Source of the DNA: Flavobacterium sp. M31R6
GTDB taxonomy: Bacteria > Bacteroidota > Bacteroidia > Flavobacteriales > Flavobacteriaceae
Length of the DNA stretch: 64,000 nt
Direction of reading: 5' to 3'
NCBI RefSeq assembly: GCF_013284035.1
Contig: NZ_CP054141.1
Span: 1,240,001 to 1,304,000 of the forward strand
Made by a program: the position numbers and the translations under genes. Below are positions 44,560-53,656 of this stretch, one piece after another. Numbering within the stretch: the first letter of the stretch is position 1; every line of letters begins with the position of its first letter. The notes below the pieces were generated by a model, which was given only the letters and a program-made list of their open reading frames with translations, had not been told where the DNA came from and did no database searches.

Positions 44560-45090
44560 TTAATTGTTAAATTGTTTAAATAAATCCCAAACTGCAATCC
44601 CAGCACTTACAGAAATATTTAAAGAATGTTTGGTTCCCAATTGCGGAATTTCGATGCATCCGTCACATAAAGCTACAGCTTCCTGTGCCACACCATAAAC
44701 TTCATTTCCGAAGATTAAAGCATACTTTTGCTTTTTGTCTACTTTAAAATCTTGAAGGAAAACGGAACTTTCAACTTGTTCAATAGCGAGGGTAATGATG
44801 TTTTCTTCTTTTAAATTCGCAATAACTTCTAGTACATTTTCATGATGTTCCCAAGCTACAGTTTCGGTTGCGCCAAGAGCGGTTTTGTGAATTTCCTTAT
44901 TTGGAGGAGTGGCTGTGATACCGCACAAGATTATTTTTTCGATTAAAAAAGCATCGGCCGTTCTGAAAACAGATCCTATGTTGTGCAAACTGCGAATGTC
45001 GTCCAAAACTAAAATCAAGGGTGTTTTTTCAGATTTTTTAAAATCGTCAATTGATTTTCTTTCTAGTTCGCTGTTTTCAAGTTTTCTCAT
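44560..45090 (-). CDS. SpoU/TrmH-family RNA methyltransferase
   Basis: A 176-residue SPOUT methyltransferase. Motif 1 (NIGSVFRTADAF), motif 2 (ALIFGNEVYGV) and motif 3 (IPQLGTKHSLNISVSAGIAVW) are intact, with the catalytic Arg in motif 1 and Asn in motif 3. There is no extra RNA-binding domain, so it resembles the short TrmH/TrmL type that methylates the 2'-O of a tRNA or rRNA ribose; the exact site cannot be predicted. The ATG at 45090 is used because upstream residues extend past the family start. Confidence 0.9.
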   Translation of the reverse strand: MRKLENSELERKSIDDFKKSEKTPLILVLDDIRSLHNIGSVFRTADAFLIEKIILCGITATPPNKEIHKTALGATETVAWEHHENVLEVIANLKEENIITLAIEQVESSVFLQDFKVDKKQKYALIFGNEVYGVAQEAVALCDGCIEIPQLGTKHSLNISVSAGIAVWDLFKQFNN

Positions 45091-45110
45091 AGTTGGGTAA
45101 TTGTTTTTAT

Positions 45111-45142
45111 AAAAAAGGCTTCCCAAAAATCAGGAAGCCTTT
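45111..45142 (-). terminator. Terminator after the DUF1573 gene
   Basis: Perfect 10-bp stem AAAGGCTTCC with GGAAGCCTTT and a T run on the minus strand, between the DUF1573 stop and the methyltransferase start. Confidence 0.85.
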
Positions 45143-45165
45143 CTTTATTTGATAAAAAAGTAATG

Positions 45166-45630
45166 TTAGCTTTTTGTTGCAGCAGGTGCAGCGTCTGGTA
45201 AAACAGTTCCTTTAATTGTAAGGGTTTTTGTTGGTTGACCTTCAGCATTTGAAGTTACAGTCACAGTTTTTGTAAATGGACCTACTCTGTCTGTAGCATA
45301 TTTTACTCCAATAACTCCTTTTGCTCCTGGCGCAATTGGTTCTTTTGGTGTAGTTGGTACTGTACATCCACAAGATCCTTGAGTGTTTGTGATAATTAAT
45401 GGTTTGTTACCATTATTAGTGAAAACAAATTGACGATTACCATCAGCATTGTGAGCTACGGTCCCATAATCAATAGTTTCATTTTCAAAAACCATTCCTG
45501 CACCATCTACTTTTGGTAATGCAGCAACTGCAGTTGTTTTTGCTTTTTTAGCTTTTTTTGAAGTCTCTTGAGCGTTAGAAACAGTTGTTCCTAAAATAGT
45601 TAGCATCGCTAGTAGAAGTATTTTTTTCAT
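45166..45630 (-). CDS. Secreted DUF1573-domain protein
   Basis: A 154-residue protein with a signal peptide (1-20, ending SNAQ), a Lys/Ala-rich spacer (about 22-40) and a DUF1573 (ASPM-SPD-2-Hydin-like Ig) domain at about 45-145: FENETIDYGTVAHNADGNRQFVFTN, then ITNTQGSCGCTVPTTPKEPIAPG with a CGC pair, and IKGTVLPD. These are periplasmic or surface beta-sandwich proteins of unknown role. The ATG at 45630 is chosen because it precedes the signal peptide; the frame upstream is AT-rich and unlikely to be translated. Divergent from mutS. Confidence 0.9.
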   Translation of the reverse strand: MKKILLLAMLTILGTTVSNAQETSKKAKKAKTTAVAALPKVDGAGMVFENETIDYGTVAHNADGNRQFVFTNNGNKPLIITNTQGSCGCTVPTTPKEPIAPGAKGVIGVKYATDRVGPFTKTVTVTSNAEGQPTKTLTIKGTVLPDAAPAATKS

Positions 45631-45783
45631 AGTCTTTTTAGATTTGATTGACAAATTTAAACAAATTAACAAAATTGTATTGTAAATTTTTCTTAAAACT
45701 AATTTAATTTTTTTTCGCCTTAGTTTTTTGCGGTATAAAATTATAAATTCGCTGAGTTTTTTATTCATTCTAATACAACAATT

Positions 45784-48390
45784 TTGGCAGCAAAAGATAA
45801 GATAGTTAAAGAGACTCCATTAATGAAACAATACAATGAAATCAAAAGGAAATATCCTGATGCTTGCTTGTTGTTTCGTGTTGGGGATTTTTATGAAACT
45901 TTTGGAGAAGATGCCGTTCGGGCTTCTAAAATTCTGGGAATCACATTAACGAAAAGAGGGGCGGGTTCCGAGACTGAGACTGCACTGGCTGGTTTTCCTC
46001 ATCATTCTATCAATACTTATTTGCCTAAATTAGTCAAAGCGGGGCTTCGAGTGGCTATTTGTGATCAATTGGAAGATCCCAAAATGACCAAAACCATCGT
46101 TAAACGTGGGGTTACGGAACTTGTTACGCCGGGAGTTTCCATGAATGATGAGGTTTTGCATTCTAAAACCAATAATTTTCTTGCGGCAGTTTATTTTGCC
46201 AATAAAATGATTGGTGTTTCATTTTTGGATGTTTCCACTGGTGAATTTCTTACTGCCCAAGGGAATGCTGAATACATAGATAAATTGCTTCAAAATTTCA
46301 ATCCGAGTGAGGTTTTGGTTCCAAAAAACAGCAAAAGCGAATTCCGTGAAATTTTCGGGGAGGATTTCCATAATTTCTATTTGGAAGATTGGATTTTTAA
46401 AGAAGATTATGCTTTAGAAACATTGACGAAACATTTTCAAACTGTTTCTTTAAAAGGTTTTGGAATCGAAGAATTGAGAGAAGGAATTATTGCATCGGGT
46501 GCCATTCTTTATTATTTATCCGAAACACAGCATAATAGAGTACAGCACATTACGGCTATCCATAGAATTGCTGAGGATGCCTATGTTTGGATGGATCGAT
46601 TCACGATTCGGAATCTGGAATTGTATCACAGCTATAATCCAAATGCTGTTACGCTATTGGATGTAATTGATAAAACGCTTTCGCCAATGGGTGGGCGTTT
46701 GTTAAAACGCTGGTTGGCTTTGCCTTTAAAAGATAGTAATAAAATAAAAAGTCGTCATCAAGTAGTTTCTTATTTGAAAGAAAACCAAGATGTTTTAAAA
46801 AATATTCAAAATCAAATCAAACAGATTTCGGATCTGGAGCGTTTGATTTCCAAAATTGCCACAGGTAAGGTTTCGCCTCGTGAAGTAGTTTATCTGAAAG
46901 AATCATTGGATGCCATTATTCCAATCAAGACATTGGCTTTGTCAAGTCCGCAGGAAGCTGTAAAAGTAATTGGAGACAGTTTGCATAGCTGCGATTTATT
47001 ACGTGAAAAAATACAAATTACCTTAAATCAGGATGCACCCGTGGCGATTGCCAAAGGGAATGCGATTGCTAAAGGAATTAATGCAGAATTGGATGATTTG
47101 CGTGCGATATCTACTTCTGGAAAGCAGTTTTTGGAAGGAATTGAGAAAAGAGAATCCGAACGTACAGGAATTTCTTCATTGAAAATATCGTTCAATAACG
47201 TTTTTGGATATTATATTGAAGTTCGAAATACACATAAAGATAAAGTTCCTGCAGAGTGGATTAGAAAGCAAACATTAGTAAGTGCGGAGCGTTATATTAC
47301 CGAGGAGCTAAAGGAATATGAAACTAAAATTTTAGGGGCGGAAGAGAAAATTCAAAAAATTGAAAGCGATTTATTTGAGCAATTAGTGAGTTGGGTGGCT
47401 ACGTACATCAAGCCTGTTCAGATGAATGCTAATTTGGTAGCACAATTGGATTGTTTGTGTTGTTTTACGCAGCTGGCAATTGAGAATAAATACGTTTGCC
47501 CAGAAATTGACGAAACATTTGAACTAGAAATTAAAGATGGAAGACATCCTGTAATTGAAAAGCAATTGCCAGTTGGAGTTCCATATATTACTAATGATGT
47601 TTTTCTAGATAGAGAAGCGCAGCAATTGATAATGATTACTGGACCCAATATGTCGGGTAAGTCGGCAATATTACGTCAAACGGCTTTGATTGTATTGCTT
47701 GCACAAATGGGAAGTTTTGTTCCGGCGGAAAGTGTTAGGATGGGAATTGTGGATAAGATATTTACCAGAGTGGGTGCTTCAGATAATATTTCGATGGGAG
47801 AGTCTACTTTTATGGTCGAGATGAATGAAACCGCTTCTATTTTGAATAATATATCCGATCGAAGTTTGGTGTTGTTGGATGAAATTGGAAGAGGAACGAG
47901 TACTTATGACGGGATTTCTATTGCTTGGGCTATCGCCGAGTTTTTGCACGAGCATCCATCCAGACCCAAAACATTGTTTGCAACGCATTATCACGAATTG
48001 AATGAGATGAGTGAGACGATGCCTCGAATTCAGAATTATAATGTTTCTGTAAAAGAATTAAAGGATACAGTGCTTTTTATTCGAAAATTAGTAAAAGGGG
48101 GAAGCGCACACAGTTTTGGTATCCATGTAGCCAAAATGGCGGGGATGCCTCAGCTTGTTATTTCAAGAGCACAAAAAATGCTGAAGAAATTAGAAAAAAA
48201 CCATTCGAGTGATGTATTGAATGGTATAAAATCGGCAAAAGATGAAATGCAAATGAGCTTCTTTAATCTTGATGATCCTTTGCTGGAGGAAATAAAAGAA
48301 GAGATTGTTAATTTAGATATAAACGCCATTACTCCTGTTGAAGCATTGATGAAACTCAATGAGATTAAAAGAATGCTATCCAGGAAATAA
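45784..48390 (+). CDS. mutS: DNA mismatch repair protein MutS
   Basis: An 868-residue mismatch-recognition ATPase. The mismatch-binding N-terminal motif FRVGDFYETFG is at about 34-44 with the Phe-x-Glu pair; Walker A GPNMSGKS is at 620-627, Walker B LLDEIGRGTS has Asp699/Glu700, and the C-terminal helix-turn-helix dimerisation region is present. The apparent start is a TTG at 45784 (LAAKDKIVKETPLMKQ), which reads as the usual family N-terminus; the next ATG at 45823 would lose 13 residues. It is divergent from the DUF1573 gene. Confidence 0.97.
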   Translation: MAAKDKIVKETPLMKQYNEIKRKYPDACLLFRVGDFYETFGEDAVRASKILGITLTKRGAGSETETALAGFPHHSINTYLPKLVKAGLRVAICDQLEDPKMTKTIVKRGVTELVTPGVSMNDEVLHSKTNNFLAAVYFANKMIGVSFLDVSTGEFLTAQGNAEYIDKLLQNFNPSEVLVPKNSKSEFREIFGEDFHNFYLEDWIFKEDYALETLTKHFQTVSLKGFGIEELREGIIASGAILYYLSETQHNRVQHITAIHRIAEDAYVWMDRFTIRNLELYHSYNPNAVTLLDVIDKTLSPMGGRLLKRWLALPLKDSNKIKSRHQVVSYLKENQDVLKNIQNQIKQISDLERLISKIATGKVSPREVVYLKESLDAIIPIKTLALSSPQEAVKVIGDSLHSCDLLREKIQITLNQDAPVAIAKGNAIAKGINAELDDLRAISTSGKQFLEGIEKRESERTGISSLKISFNNVFGYYIEVRNTHKDKVPAEWIRKQTLVSAERYITEELKEYETKILGAEEKIQKIESDLFEQLVSWVATYIKPVQMNANLVAQLDCLCCFTQLAIENKYVCPEIDETFELEIKDGRHPVIEKQLPVGVPYITNDVFLDREAQQLIMITGPNMSGKSAILRQTALIVLLAQMGSFVPAESVRMGIVDKIFTRVGASDNISMGESTFMVEMNETASILNNISDRSLVLLDEIGRGTSTYDGISIAWAIAEFLHEHPSRPKTLFATHYHELNEMSETMPRIQNYNVSVKELKDTVLFIRKLVKGGSAHSFGIHVAKMAGMPQLVISRAQKMLKKLEKNHSSDVLNGIKSAKDEMQMSFFNLDDPLLEEIKEEIVNLDINAITPVEALMKLNEIKRMLSRK

Positions 48391-48458
48391 TTTTACAGAT
48401 TTAAAGTTATCGTTGTCAGAACGTTAAATTTTATATCAATTTTTTTTCAAAAAAAGCC

Positions 48459-48488
48459 TTGTGTAATTGAATAAATATTCTAAATTTG
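48459..48488 (+). promoter_or_regulatory. Promoter of the tRNA-Gly/tRNA-Leu unit
   Basis: TTG at 48459-48461, 19-base spacer, TAAATTTG at 48481-48488: an exact match to the Bacteroidota promoter consensus, about 48 bases upstream of tRNA-Gly. Confidence 0.72.
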
Positions 48489-48535
48489 CAACCGCAATAC
48501 GAGATAAGTGTTGCGGTTCTTTTTAAGAATGAAAT

Positions 48536-48608
48536 GCGAAAATAGCTCAGTTGGTAGAGCGCGACCTTGCCAAGGTCGAGGTCGCGGGTTCGAGCCCCGT
48601 TTTTCGCT
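48536..48608 (+). tRNA. tRNA-Gly (anticodon GCC)
   Basis: A 73-base cloverleaf. Acceptor arms GCGAAAA and TTTTCGC pair fully over seven positions; the anticodon arm GACCTTGCCAAGGTC presents GCC; the T arm is GCGGGTTCGAGCCCCGT-like. The CCA end is not encoded. It is followed 79 bases later by tRNA-Leu. Confidence 0.97.
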
Positions 48609-48618
48609 CAAAATCGTC

Positions 48619-48634
48619 TAATGCTCGGATGGTG
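48619..48634 (+). repeat. Orphan copy of the tRNA-Leu 5' end
   Basis: TAATGCTCGGATGGTG here is identical to 48684-48699, which spans the tRNA-Leu start (its first 12 bases). It is 65 bases upstream, in the spacer between the two tRNA genes, with no tRNA body attached. Confidence 0.65.
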
Positions 48635-48687
48635 CTATATTTAATTAATTTTTCAAAAAAATTATATATAAAACCGAAAAGTATAAT

Positions 48688-48773
48688 GCTCGGATGGTGA
48701 AATTGGTAGACACGCTGGACTTAAAATCCAGTGAACAGCAATGTTCGTGCGGGTTCAAGTCCCGCTCTGAGTA
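48688..48773 (+). tRNA. tRNA-Leu (anticodon TAA)
   Basis: An 86-base class II tRNA with the long variable arm. The acceptor GCTCGGA pairs with TCTGAGT including two G-U pairs; the anticodon stem CTGGA/TCCAG encloses CTTAAAA with anticodon TAA; the variable arm is TGAACAGCAATGTTCGT; the T arm is GCGGGTTCAAGTCCCGC. Discriminator A, no encoded CCA. Confidence 0.96.
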
Positions 48774-48774
48774 C

Positions 48775-48808
48775 AAAAAGCTTCAAACTATGTTTGGAGC
48801 TTTTTTTA
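48775..48808 (+). terminator. Terminator of the tRNA unit
   Basis: Stem AAGCTTCAAAC with GTTTGGAGCTT (one G-U), loop TAT, followed by seven T residues, starting two bases after tRNA-Leu. Confidence 0.88.
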
Positions 48809-48901
48809 TTTGTGTAAATTATAATGATGAACTAGTTTGTGTGTCAGTGATTTAATCTTTTGTTTGAAATCGGTAATCTAAATTTTAAATTCTAAAATCA
48901 A

Positions 48902-49249
48902 ATGGGTGCTTTTGTAATTAGTAAAAGATTTGATGATCAATATAAGTTTGTGTTTACTTCCAGAAAAGGGAAAGTTATTTTTACGAGCTTGAAGTATGAG
49001 CTTAAGTTTGAGTGCGAAGAAGCAGTTGAGTATTTTAAAAGCAATATTAATCTGGCGACTTTTGATAAGCACAAATCGGCTGGGGGGAAATATTTTTTTA
49101 AGCTGTTTTTGGATGGGGCACCTTTTGCTTTAAGTAGAAAATATACGACCGAATTAAGGGTTCAGAAAGGGATTGATGAAATCATGAAATATGCGTCAGT
49201 TTCGGAAATCTTGGACTTCTCGGATAATGATTTGATTTTTTTGGATTGA
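48902..49249 (+). CDS. DUF1508 (YegP-like) protein
   Basis: A 115-residue protein of two tandem DUF1508-type units: GAFVISKRFDDQYKFVFTSRKGKVIFTS (about 2-29) and YFFKLFLDGAPFALSRKYTTELRVQKGID (about 64-92), each a small beta-beta-beta-alpha unit as in YegP. The family is small, cytoplasmic and of unknown role. Its leader carries AATCTAAATTT and TCTAAAATC segments immediately before the ATG, like other genes here. Confidence 0.85.
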   Translation: MGAFVISKRFDDQYKFVFTSRKGKVIFTSLKYELKFECEEAVEYFKSNINLATFDKHKSAGGKYFFKLFLDGAPFALSRKYTTELRVQKGIDEIMKYASVSEILDFSDNDLIFLD

Positions 49250-49271
49250 TTATTAGGGTATGATAAAAGAA

Positions 49272-49310
49272 AAAAAAATACCATCACGATTTCGTGATGG
49301 TATTTTTTTT
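49272..49310. terminator. Bidirectional terminator between the DUF1508 gene and the lipoprotein gene
   Basis: Perfect inverted repeat: an A-run plus ATACCATCACGA pairs with TCGTGATGGTAT plus a T-run. It sits between convergent genes and can serve both. Confidence 0.9.
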
Positions 49311-49409
49311 GGATATCTTTCAAAGTAGTGAAATGATAGATTCGTTGAAATAGGTCCAAAAAAAAAGCTGCATTGGATGCAGCTTATTTTTTTCTAGCGT
49401 AATTTGAAA

Positions 49410-49625
49410 TTACTTAGCTGGAGCAGCAGCAGGAGTTGCAGCAGGTGCAGCAGCAGCAGAATCAACAGCTACAGCAGCAGTATCAGCAGCTACAGCAGTA
49501 GTATCAGCAGGAGCAACAGCAGTAGAATCTACAGCAGTAGTTTCTTCAGCAGGAGCATCAGCTTTTTTACAAGATACAACAGTTAATACAGCAACAACAG
49601 CTAAACTTAAAAATACTTTTTTCAT
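49410..49625 (-). CDS. Small Ala-rich lipoprotein
   Basis: A 71-residue protein with a signal peptide and lipobox Cys19 (LTVVSCKK). The mature about 52 residues are almost wholly Ala, Val, Thr, Asp, Ser and Pro, with repeats of the type T-T-A-V-D/A-S/D-T and ending in PAAAPAK. Such extended, low-complexity lipoproteins are common in flavobacteria; function is unknown. The opposite strand shows an open serine/arginine-rich frame that is only its shadow. Confidence 0.8.
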   Translation of the reverse strand: MKKVFLSLAVVAVLTVVSCKKADAPAEETTAVDSTAVAPADTTAVAADTAAVAVDSAAAAPAATPAAAPAK

Positions 49626-49857
49626 CTTAATTTAATATAAAGGTTAATTATTAATTCGTGGCAAAGATATAAAATTTTTAATATGTAAAATATTTTTTCA
49701 TTTATTTTTTAAAAATAATTTTCAATCAAGGGGTTAGCTTTTTCTTTTAGGGAATATAAAATAGGTAAATAATTACAAAAGATAAAATATCTTCTTGATT
49801 TATGTGGTTTTATGTTTCTTTTTCACTCGGTTACAAATAGTTGTAATTCTTTTGTTT

Positions 49858-51099
49858 TTAGCTTTTCTTGTGAGTTATTTTTTCCAAAATGCTGTTAGTA
49901 GCTCCTTTGTTTTTTTGTACAAAAGAGCTGCAAATCTCCCCTTTTTGATGTCTTATGTCAGTGTTTTGAATTAAAGTTGAAAAGGCTATTTGGAGCTCTT
50001 TAGAATCGTTTATTGAGATGCAGCCTCCAATTTTTACTAAATTAATGGCTTCGTCAAAATGAGAATAATTTGGGCCAATTACGATCGGGATTCCAAAAGT
50101 AGCTGGTTCCAACAAATTGTGTACGCCTGGATTTCCAAAACCACCACCTACATAGGCAATGTCTCCATAACTGTAAATTCGGGTTAATATGCCAATGGTA
50201 TCAACTATGAATACTTCAAATTGTGATAAATCTTTGTTGTCTTTTTCTGAAAATAGTACTGTCTTTTTAGTGATGCTATTTTGCAGTTGTTTGATTTGCT
50301 CGGGCTTTATGTTGTGGGGCGCAATAATGAATTTAACATCGTGAGTGCATGAATTGATGTATTCTGAAAGTAATGCTTCGTCTTTAGGCCAAGAACTTCC
50401 TATTACGATTGTTGTTTTATTGTTTTTAAATTGAGCTATAAAGTCCAAAGCATTGTCTTTTTCTAAGATAGCAACAACTCGGTCAAATCGGGTGTCGCCA
50501 GAAACTGTGACATTGGTTTTTCCTAACGAGCTAATTAGTTTTCTTGAGTTTTCATTTTGTACAAAGAAATGGGTAAAGGTGTCCAACGCTTTTCTGTAAA
50601 AACCACCATACCATTTGAAGAATAATTGCTTTTCTCTAAAAATACCCGAAATCAAATAAGTTGGAATGTTTTGTTTTTGCAATTGGTCTAAATAATTAAT
50701 CCAAAATTCATATTTAATGAAGAATACAAAGTCTGGATGTACCAATTCTAAAAAGCGTTTGGTGTTTTTTGGGGTGTCCAAAGGTAGATAAACCGTTGCG
50801 TCGGCAACAGTATTATTTTTTCGAACTTCATAACCTGATGGAGAAAAAAAGGTAATCACGATTTTATGGGTTGGATACTTTTCTTTGATTTTTTCAATCA
50901 CAGGCAGGCCTTGCTCGTATTCACCTAGGGAGGCAGCATGAAACCAAATGGTCTGGTCTTTAGCTGATATTTTTTGTTCCAAAATAGTAAAAACATCTTT
51001 TCTTCCATCAACGAAAAGTTTCATTTTAGGGCTGAAAAAAGCTATAATTTTTAATAAAAATTGGGTGGACAGAATGGCTAAATTATAAAGAAAATGCAT
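49858..51099 (-). CDS. waaA: 3-deoxy-D-manno-octulosonic acid (Kdo) transferase
   Basis: A 413-residue inner-membrane-associated GT30 glycosyltransferase that attaches Kdo to lipid A precursor. It has an N-terminal hydrophobic anchor (about 2-22), then IWFHAASLGEYEQGLPVIEKIKEKYP (about 51-76, with the conserved Glu61), VFFIKYEFWINYL, VIGSSWPKDEALL and GDIAYVGGGFGNPGVHNLLEPATFGIPIVIGP, the family's C-terminal nucleotide-sugar binding block. It is divergent from the aminotransferase gene. Confidence 0.95.
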   Translation of the reverse strand: MHFLYNLAILSTQFLLKIIAFFSPKMKLFVDGRKDVFTILEQKISAKDQTIWFHAASLGEYEQGLPVIEKIKEKYPTHKIVITFFSPSGYEVRKNNTVADATVYLPLDTPKNTKRFLELVHPDFVFFIKYEFWINYLDQLQKQNIPTYLISGIFREKQLFFKWYGGFYRKALDTFTHFFVQNENSRKLISSLGKTNVTVSGDTRFDRVVAILEKDNALDFIAQFKNNKTTIVIGSSWPKDEALLSEYINSCTHDVKFIIAPHNIKPEQIKQLQNSITKKTVLFSEKDNKDLSQFEVFIVDTIGILTRIYSYGDIAYVGGGFGNPGVHNLLEPATFGIPIVIGPNYSHFDEAINLVKIGGCISINDSKELQIAFSTLIQNTDIRHQKGEICSSFVQKNKGATNSILEKITHKKS

Positions 51100-51361
51100 T
51101 GATGATTTTTTTTGTAAAAATACATTTTCTTTGTGTTATTTTCTTCCCTAATAAATGTTTAAATTATCGTTGTCAGGAACCCACTTTTTATTTCATCGGA
51201 AAAATATTTTTTATTGTGGGTTTGATTGGTTTAAACTCATTAAATAACTATTTTTGTGCTGCTTGTTTGGGATGGCTAAATTGCAGTTAAATTTGATCTT
51301 AAAGCAAGTTTACTTCTATTAATTGTTCCTTTGAAAGGCATAGGATACTAAAAAAGAATAC

Positions 51362-52492
51362 ATGAAAAAAATACAAATGGTTGACTTAAAAAGTCAATAC
51401 GATAAAATCGCAGCAACTGTAAATGCTTCGATTCAGGAAGTTTTGGATACCAATACTTATATTAATGGGCCACAGGTTCATAAATTTCAAAAATCGTTAG
51501 AAGAATATTTAGATGTTAAGCACGTAATTCCTTGTGCTAACGGAACCGATGCCTTGCAAATCGCCATGATGGGATTGGATTTAAAGCCTGGCGACGAAGT
51601 TATTACAGCCGATTTTACTTTTGCAGCTACTGTTGAAGTGATTGCATTGTTGCAATTAACGCCTGTCTTGGTAGATGTGGATATGGTGAATATGAATATT
51701 TCTATTGAGGCTATCAAAAAAGCGATTACACCAAAAACCAAAGCGATTGTGCCGGTTCATTTATTTGGACGAGCTGCCAATATGGAAGCTATTATGGCTA
51801 TCGCCAAAGAACATAATTTGTATGTAATTGAAGATAATGCGCAAGCTATAGGAGCGAATTGTAAATTCTCGGATGGGACAAAAAAGAAAGCTGGAACTAT
51901 TGGACATGTATCTTCTACTTCTTTTTTTCCGTCAAAAAATTTAGGATGTTATGGTGATGGTGGCGCTATTTTTACCAATGATGATGCTTTGGCACACAAA
52001 CTGCGCGGAATCGTAAATCACGGAATGTATGAACGTTATCACCATGATGTAGTAGGCGTGAATTCTCGTTTGGACAGTATTCAAGCCGCTGTGCTTAATG
52101 CTAAATTGCCTTTTTTAGATGAATATGGAAAAGCAAGACAAAATGCTGCCAGAAAATATACTGCTGCTTTTGAAGGGCACAAAAATATTGTTTCTCCTAG
52201 TATTTGCGATAATTGTGATTGCCATGTTTTTCACCAATATACATTGCGAATTGTTGGGGCTAATAGAGACGGATTAATGCAACATTTGCTGGACAAAGGA
52301 ATTCCATGTGCTATATATTACCCGATTCCGTTGCATTCGCAAAAAGCGTATTTGGATGTGCGTTACAAAGAGGAAGATTTTCCGGTAACGAATCAATTGG
52401 TAAAAGAAGTAATTTCACTACCGATGCATACAGAACTTGATGATGATCAAATTAAATTTATAACGGACAGTGTTTTAGAATATTTAAAATAA
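51362..52492 (+). CDS. DegT/DnrJ/EryC1/StrS-family sugar aminotransferase
   Basis: A 376-residue PLP enzyme. The cofactor lysine is Lys192 in FFPSKNLGCYGDGGA, with Asp158 in IEDNAQAIGA for the pyridine nitrogen and the substrate loop around ANGTDALQ (about 59-66). It closely resembles the WbpE/WlbC group that aminates a 3-keto-sugar nucleotide for surface polysaccharides; the exact sugar is inferred only to this group. A terminator-like stem separates it from galE by 46 bases. Confidence 0.92.
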   Translation: MKKIQMVDLKSQYDKIAATVNASIQEVLDTNTYINGPQVHKFQKSLEEYLDVKHVIPCANGTDALQIAMMGLDLKPGDEVITADFTFAATVEVIALLQLTPVLVDVDMVNMNISIEAIKKAITPKTKAIVPVHLFGRAANMEAIMAIAKEHNLYVIEDNAQAIGANCKFSDGTKKKAGTIGHVSSTSFFPSKNLGCYGDGGAIFTNDDALAHKLRGIVNHGMYERYHHDVVGVNSRLDSIQAAVLNAKLPFLDEYGKARQNAARKYTAAFEGHKNIVSPSICDNCDCHVFHQYTLRIVGANRDGLMQHLLDKGIPCAIYYPIPLHSQKAYLDVRYKEEDFPVTNQLVKEVISLPMHTELDDDQIKFITDSVLEYLK

Positions 52493-52499
52493 TTTCCAT

Positions 52500-52527
52500 A
52501 AAGACGCTATCTATAGCGTCTTTTTTA
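52500..52527 (+). terminator. Terminator between the aminotransferase gene and galE
   Basis: AAGACGCTAT and ATAGCGTCTT form an inverted repeat followed by a T run. The centre is only two bases, so the working stem is about eight pairs. Confidence 0.75.
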
Positions 52528-52538
52528 TATAAACAAAC

Positions 52539-53552
52539 ATGAAAATACTAGTAACAGGAGGTTTAGGTTTCATTGGTTCCCATACTGTAGTCGAATTACA
52601 AAATGAGGGTTTTGAGGTTGTGATTATTGATAATCTTTCTAATTCTTCGGAAGAAGTTTTAAAAGGGATTGTTGCTATTACAGGCAGGATGCCAATATTT
52701 GAAAAGTTGGATTTACGTGAAAAAAAGAGCGTGCAAGAATTTTTCAAAAAACACAATGATGTTAATGGAGTTATTCATTTTGCAGCTTCTAAAGCAGTGG
52801 GTGAAAGCGTGGAAAATCCTTTGCTGTATTATGAAAACAACTTAGGTACGTTGGTTTACATTTTGCAGGAATTAGAAAAGAAAGACGAAGCTAATTTTAT
52901 CTTTAGTTCGTCTTGTACGGTTTATGGTCAAGCCGAAAAAATGCCAATTACTGAAAATGCTCCAGTGCAACAGCCAATGTCCCCTTATGGTAATACCAAG
53001 AAAATAGGGGAAGAAATTATAATTGATGTTGCAAAGGCGACCAATATCAACGCTATTTTATTGCGCTATTTCAATCCGATTGGTTCACACCCTTCTGCCG
53101 AAATTGGGGAACTACCATTGGGCGTACCACAAAACTTAGTGCCTTTTATTACCCAAACTGGTTTTGGTTTGCGTCAGGAATTGTCTGTTTTTGGAGATGA
53201 CTATCCTACGCCGGACGGGACGTGTATTCGAGATTACATTCACGTAGTCGATTTGGCTAAAGCCCATGTTATTGCTTTGCAGCGTTTACTGAATAAAAAG
53301 AACCTCGACAAAGTAGAAACATTCAATTTGGGAACAGGAACGGGAAGTTCGGTTTTGGAAGTGATTCGCAGTTTCGAAAAAGTGAGTGGTAAAAAACTCC
53401 CTTATAAGATTGTTCCTCGAAGAGAAGGCGATATTACCGAAGCTTATGCCAATACCGATAAAGCCAATAATATTTTGGGCTGGAAGGCACAGTCAACCTT
53501 GGATGAAGCCATGGCCAGCGCCTGGAAATGGGAACAGAAGATTAGAAGTTAG
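52539..53552 (+). CDS. galE: UDP-glucose 4-epimerase
   Basis: A 337-residue short-chain dehydrogenase-type epimerase. The NAD-binding GxxGxxG is TGGLGFIG (Gly7, Gly10, Gly13), and the catalytic residues are Ser124 in SSSCTVYG with Tyr150 and Lys154 in YGNTKK. The sugar-binding block NPIGSHPSAEIGE and FGDDYPTPDGTCIRDYIHV is typical of GalE. It interconverts UDP-glucose and UDP-galactose for polysaccharide synthesis. A strong terminator follows. Confidence 0.96.
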   Translation: MKILVTGGLGFIGSHTVVELQNEGFEVVIIDNLSNSSEEVLKGIVAITGRMPIFEKLDLREKKSVQEFFKKHNDVNGVIHFAASKAVGESVENPLLYYENNLGTLVYILQELEKKDEANFIFSSSCTVYGQAEKMPITENAPVQQPMSPYGNTKKIGEEIIIDVAKATNINAILLRYFNPIGSHPSAEIGELPLGVPQNLVPFITQTGFGLRQELSVFGDDYPTPDGTCIRDYIHVVDLAKAHVIALQRLLNKKNLDKVETFNLGTGTGSSVLEVIRSFEKVSGKKLPYKIVPRREGDITEAYANTDKANNILGWKAQSTLDEAMASAWKWEQKIRS

Positions 53553-53575
53553 ATTTTAGACTTCAGAATAAAATT

Positions 53576-53610
53576 AATACCAAATTATCATCATGATAAT
53601 TTGGTATTTT
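53576..53610 (+). terminator. Terminator of galE
   Basis: Perfect 15-bp stem AATACCAAATTATCA with TGATAATTTGGTATT, loop TCA, followed by a T run. Confidence 0.88.
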
Positions 53611-53656
53611 TTGTTTTAAATAATTAGTTGTAAATTCGTTAGATAAATTATGAGCC

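Noticed and set aside
49404..49586. A Ser/Arg-rich frame on the plus strand
   Set aside because: It is the exact antisense of the Ala-rich lipoprotein's low-complexity region, which has a proper signal peptide and lipobox.
51099..51290. A 63-codon hydrophobic frame upstream of the aminotransferase gene
   Set aside because: No recognisable family, composition expected of an AT-rich promoter region, and it begins on the last base of the divergent waaA gene.
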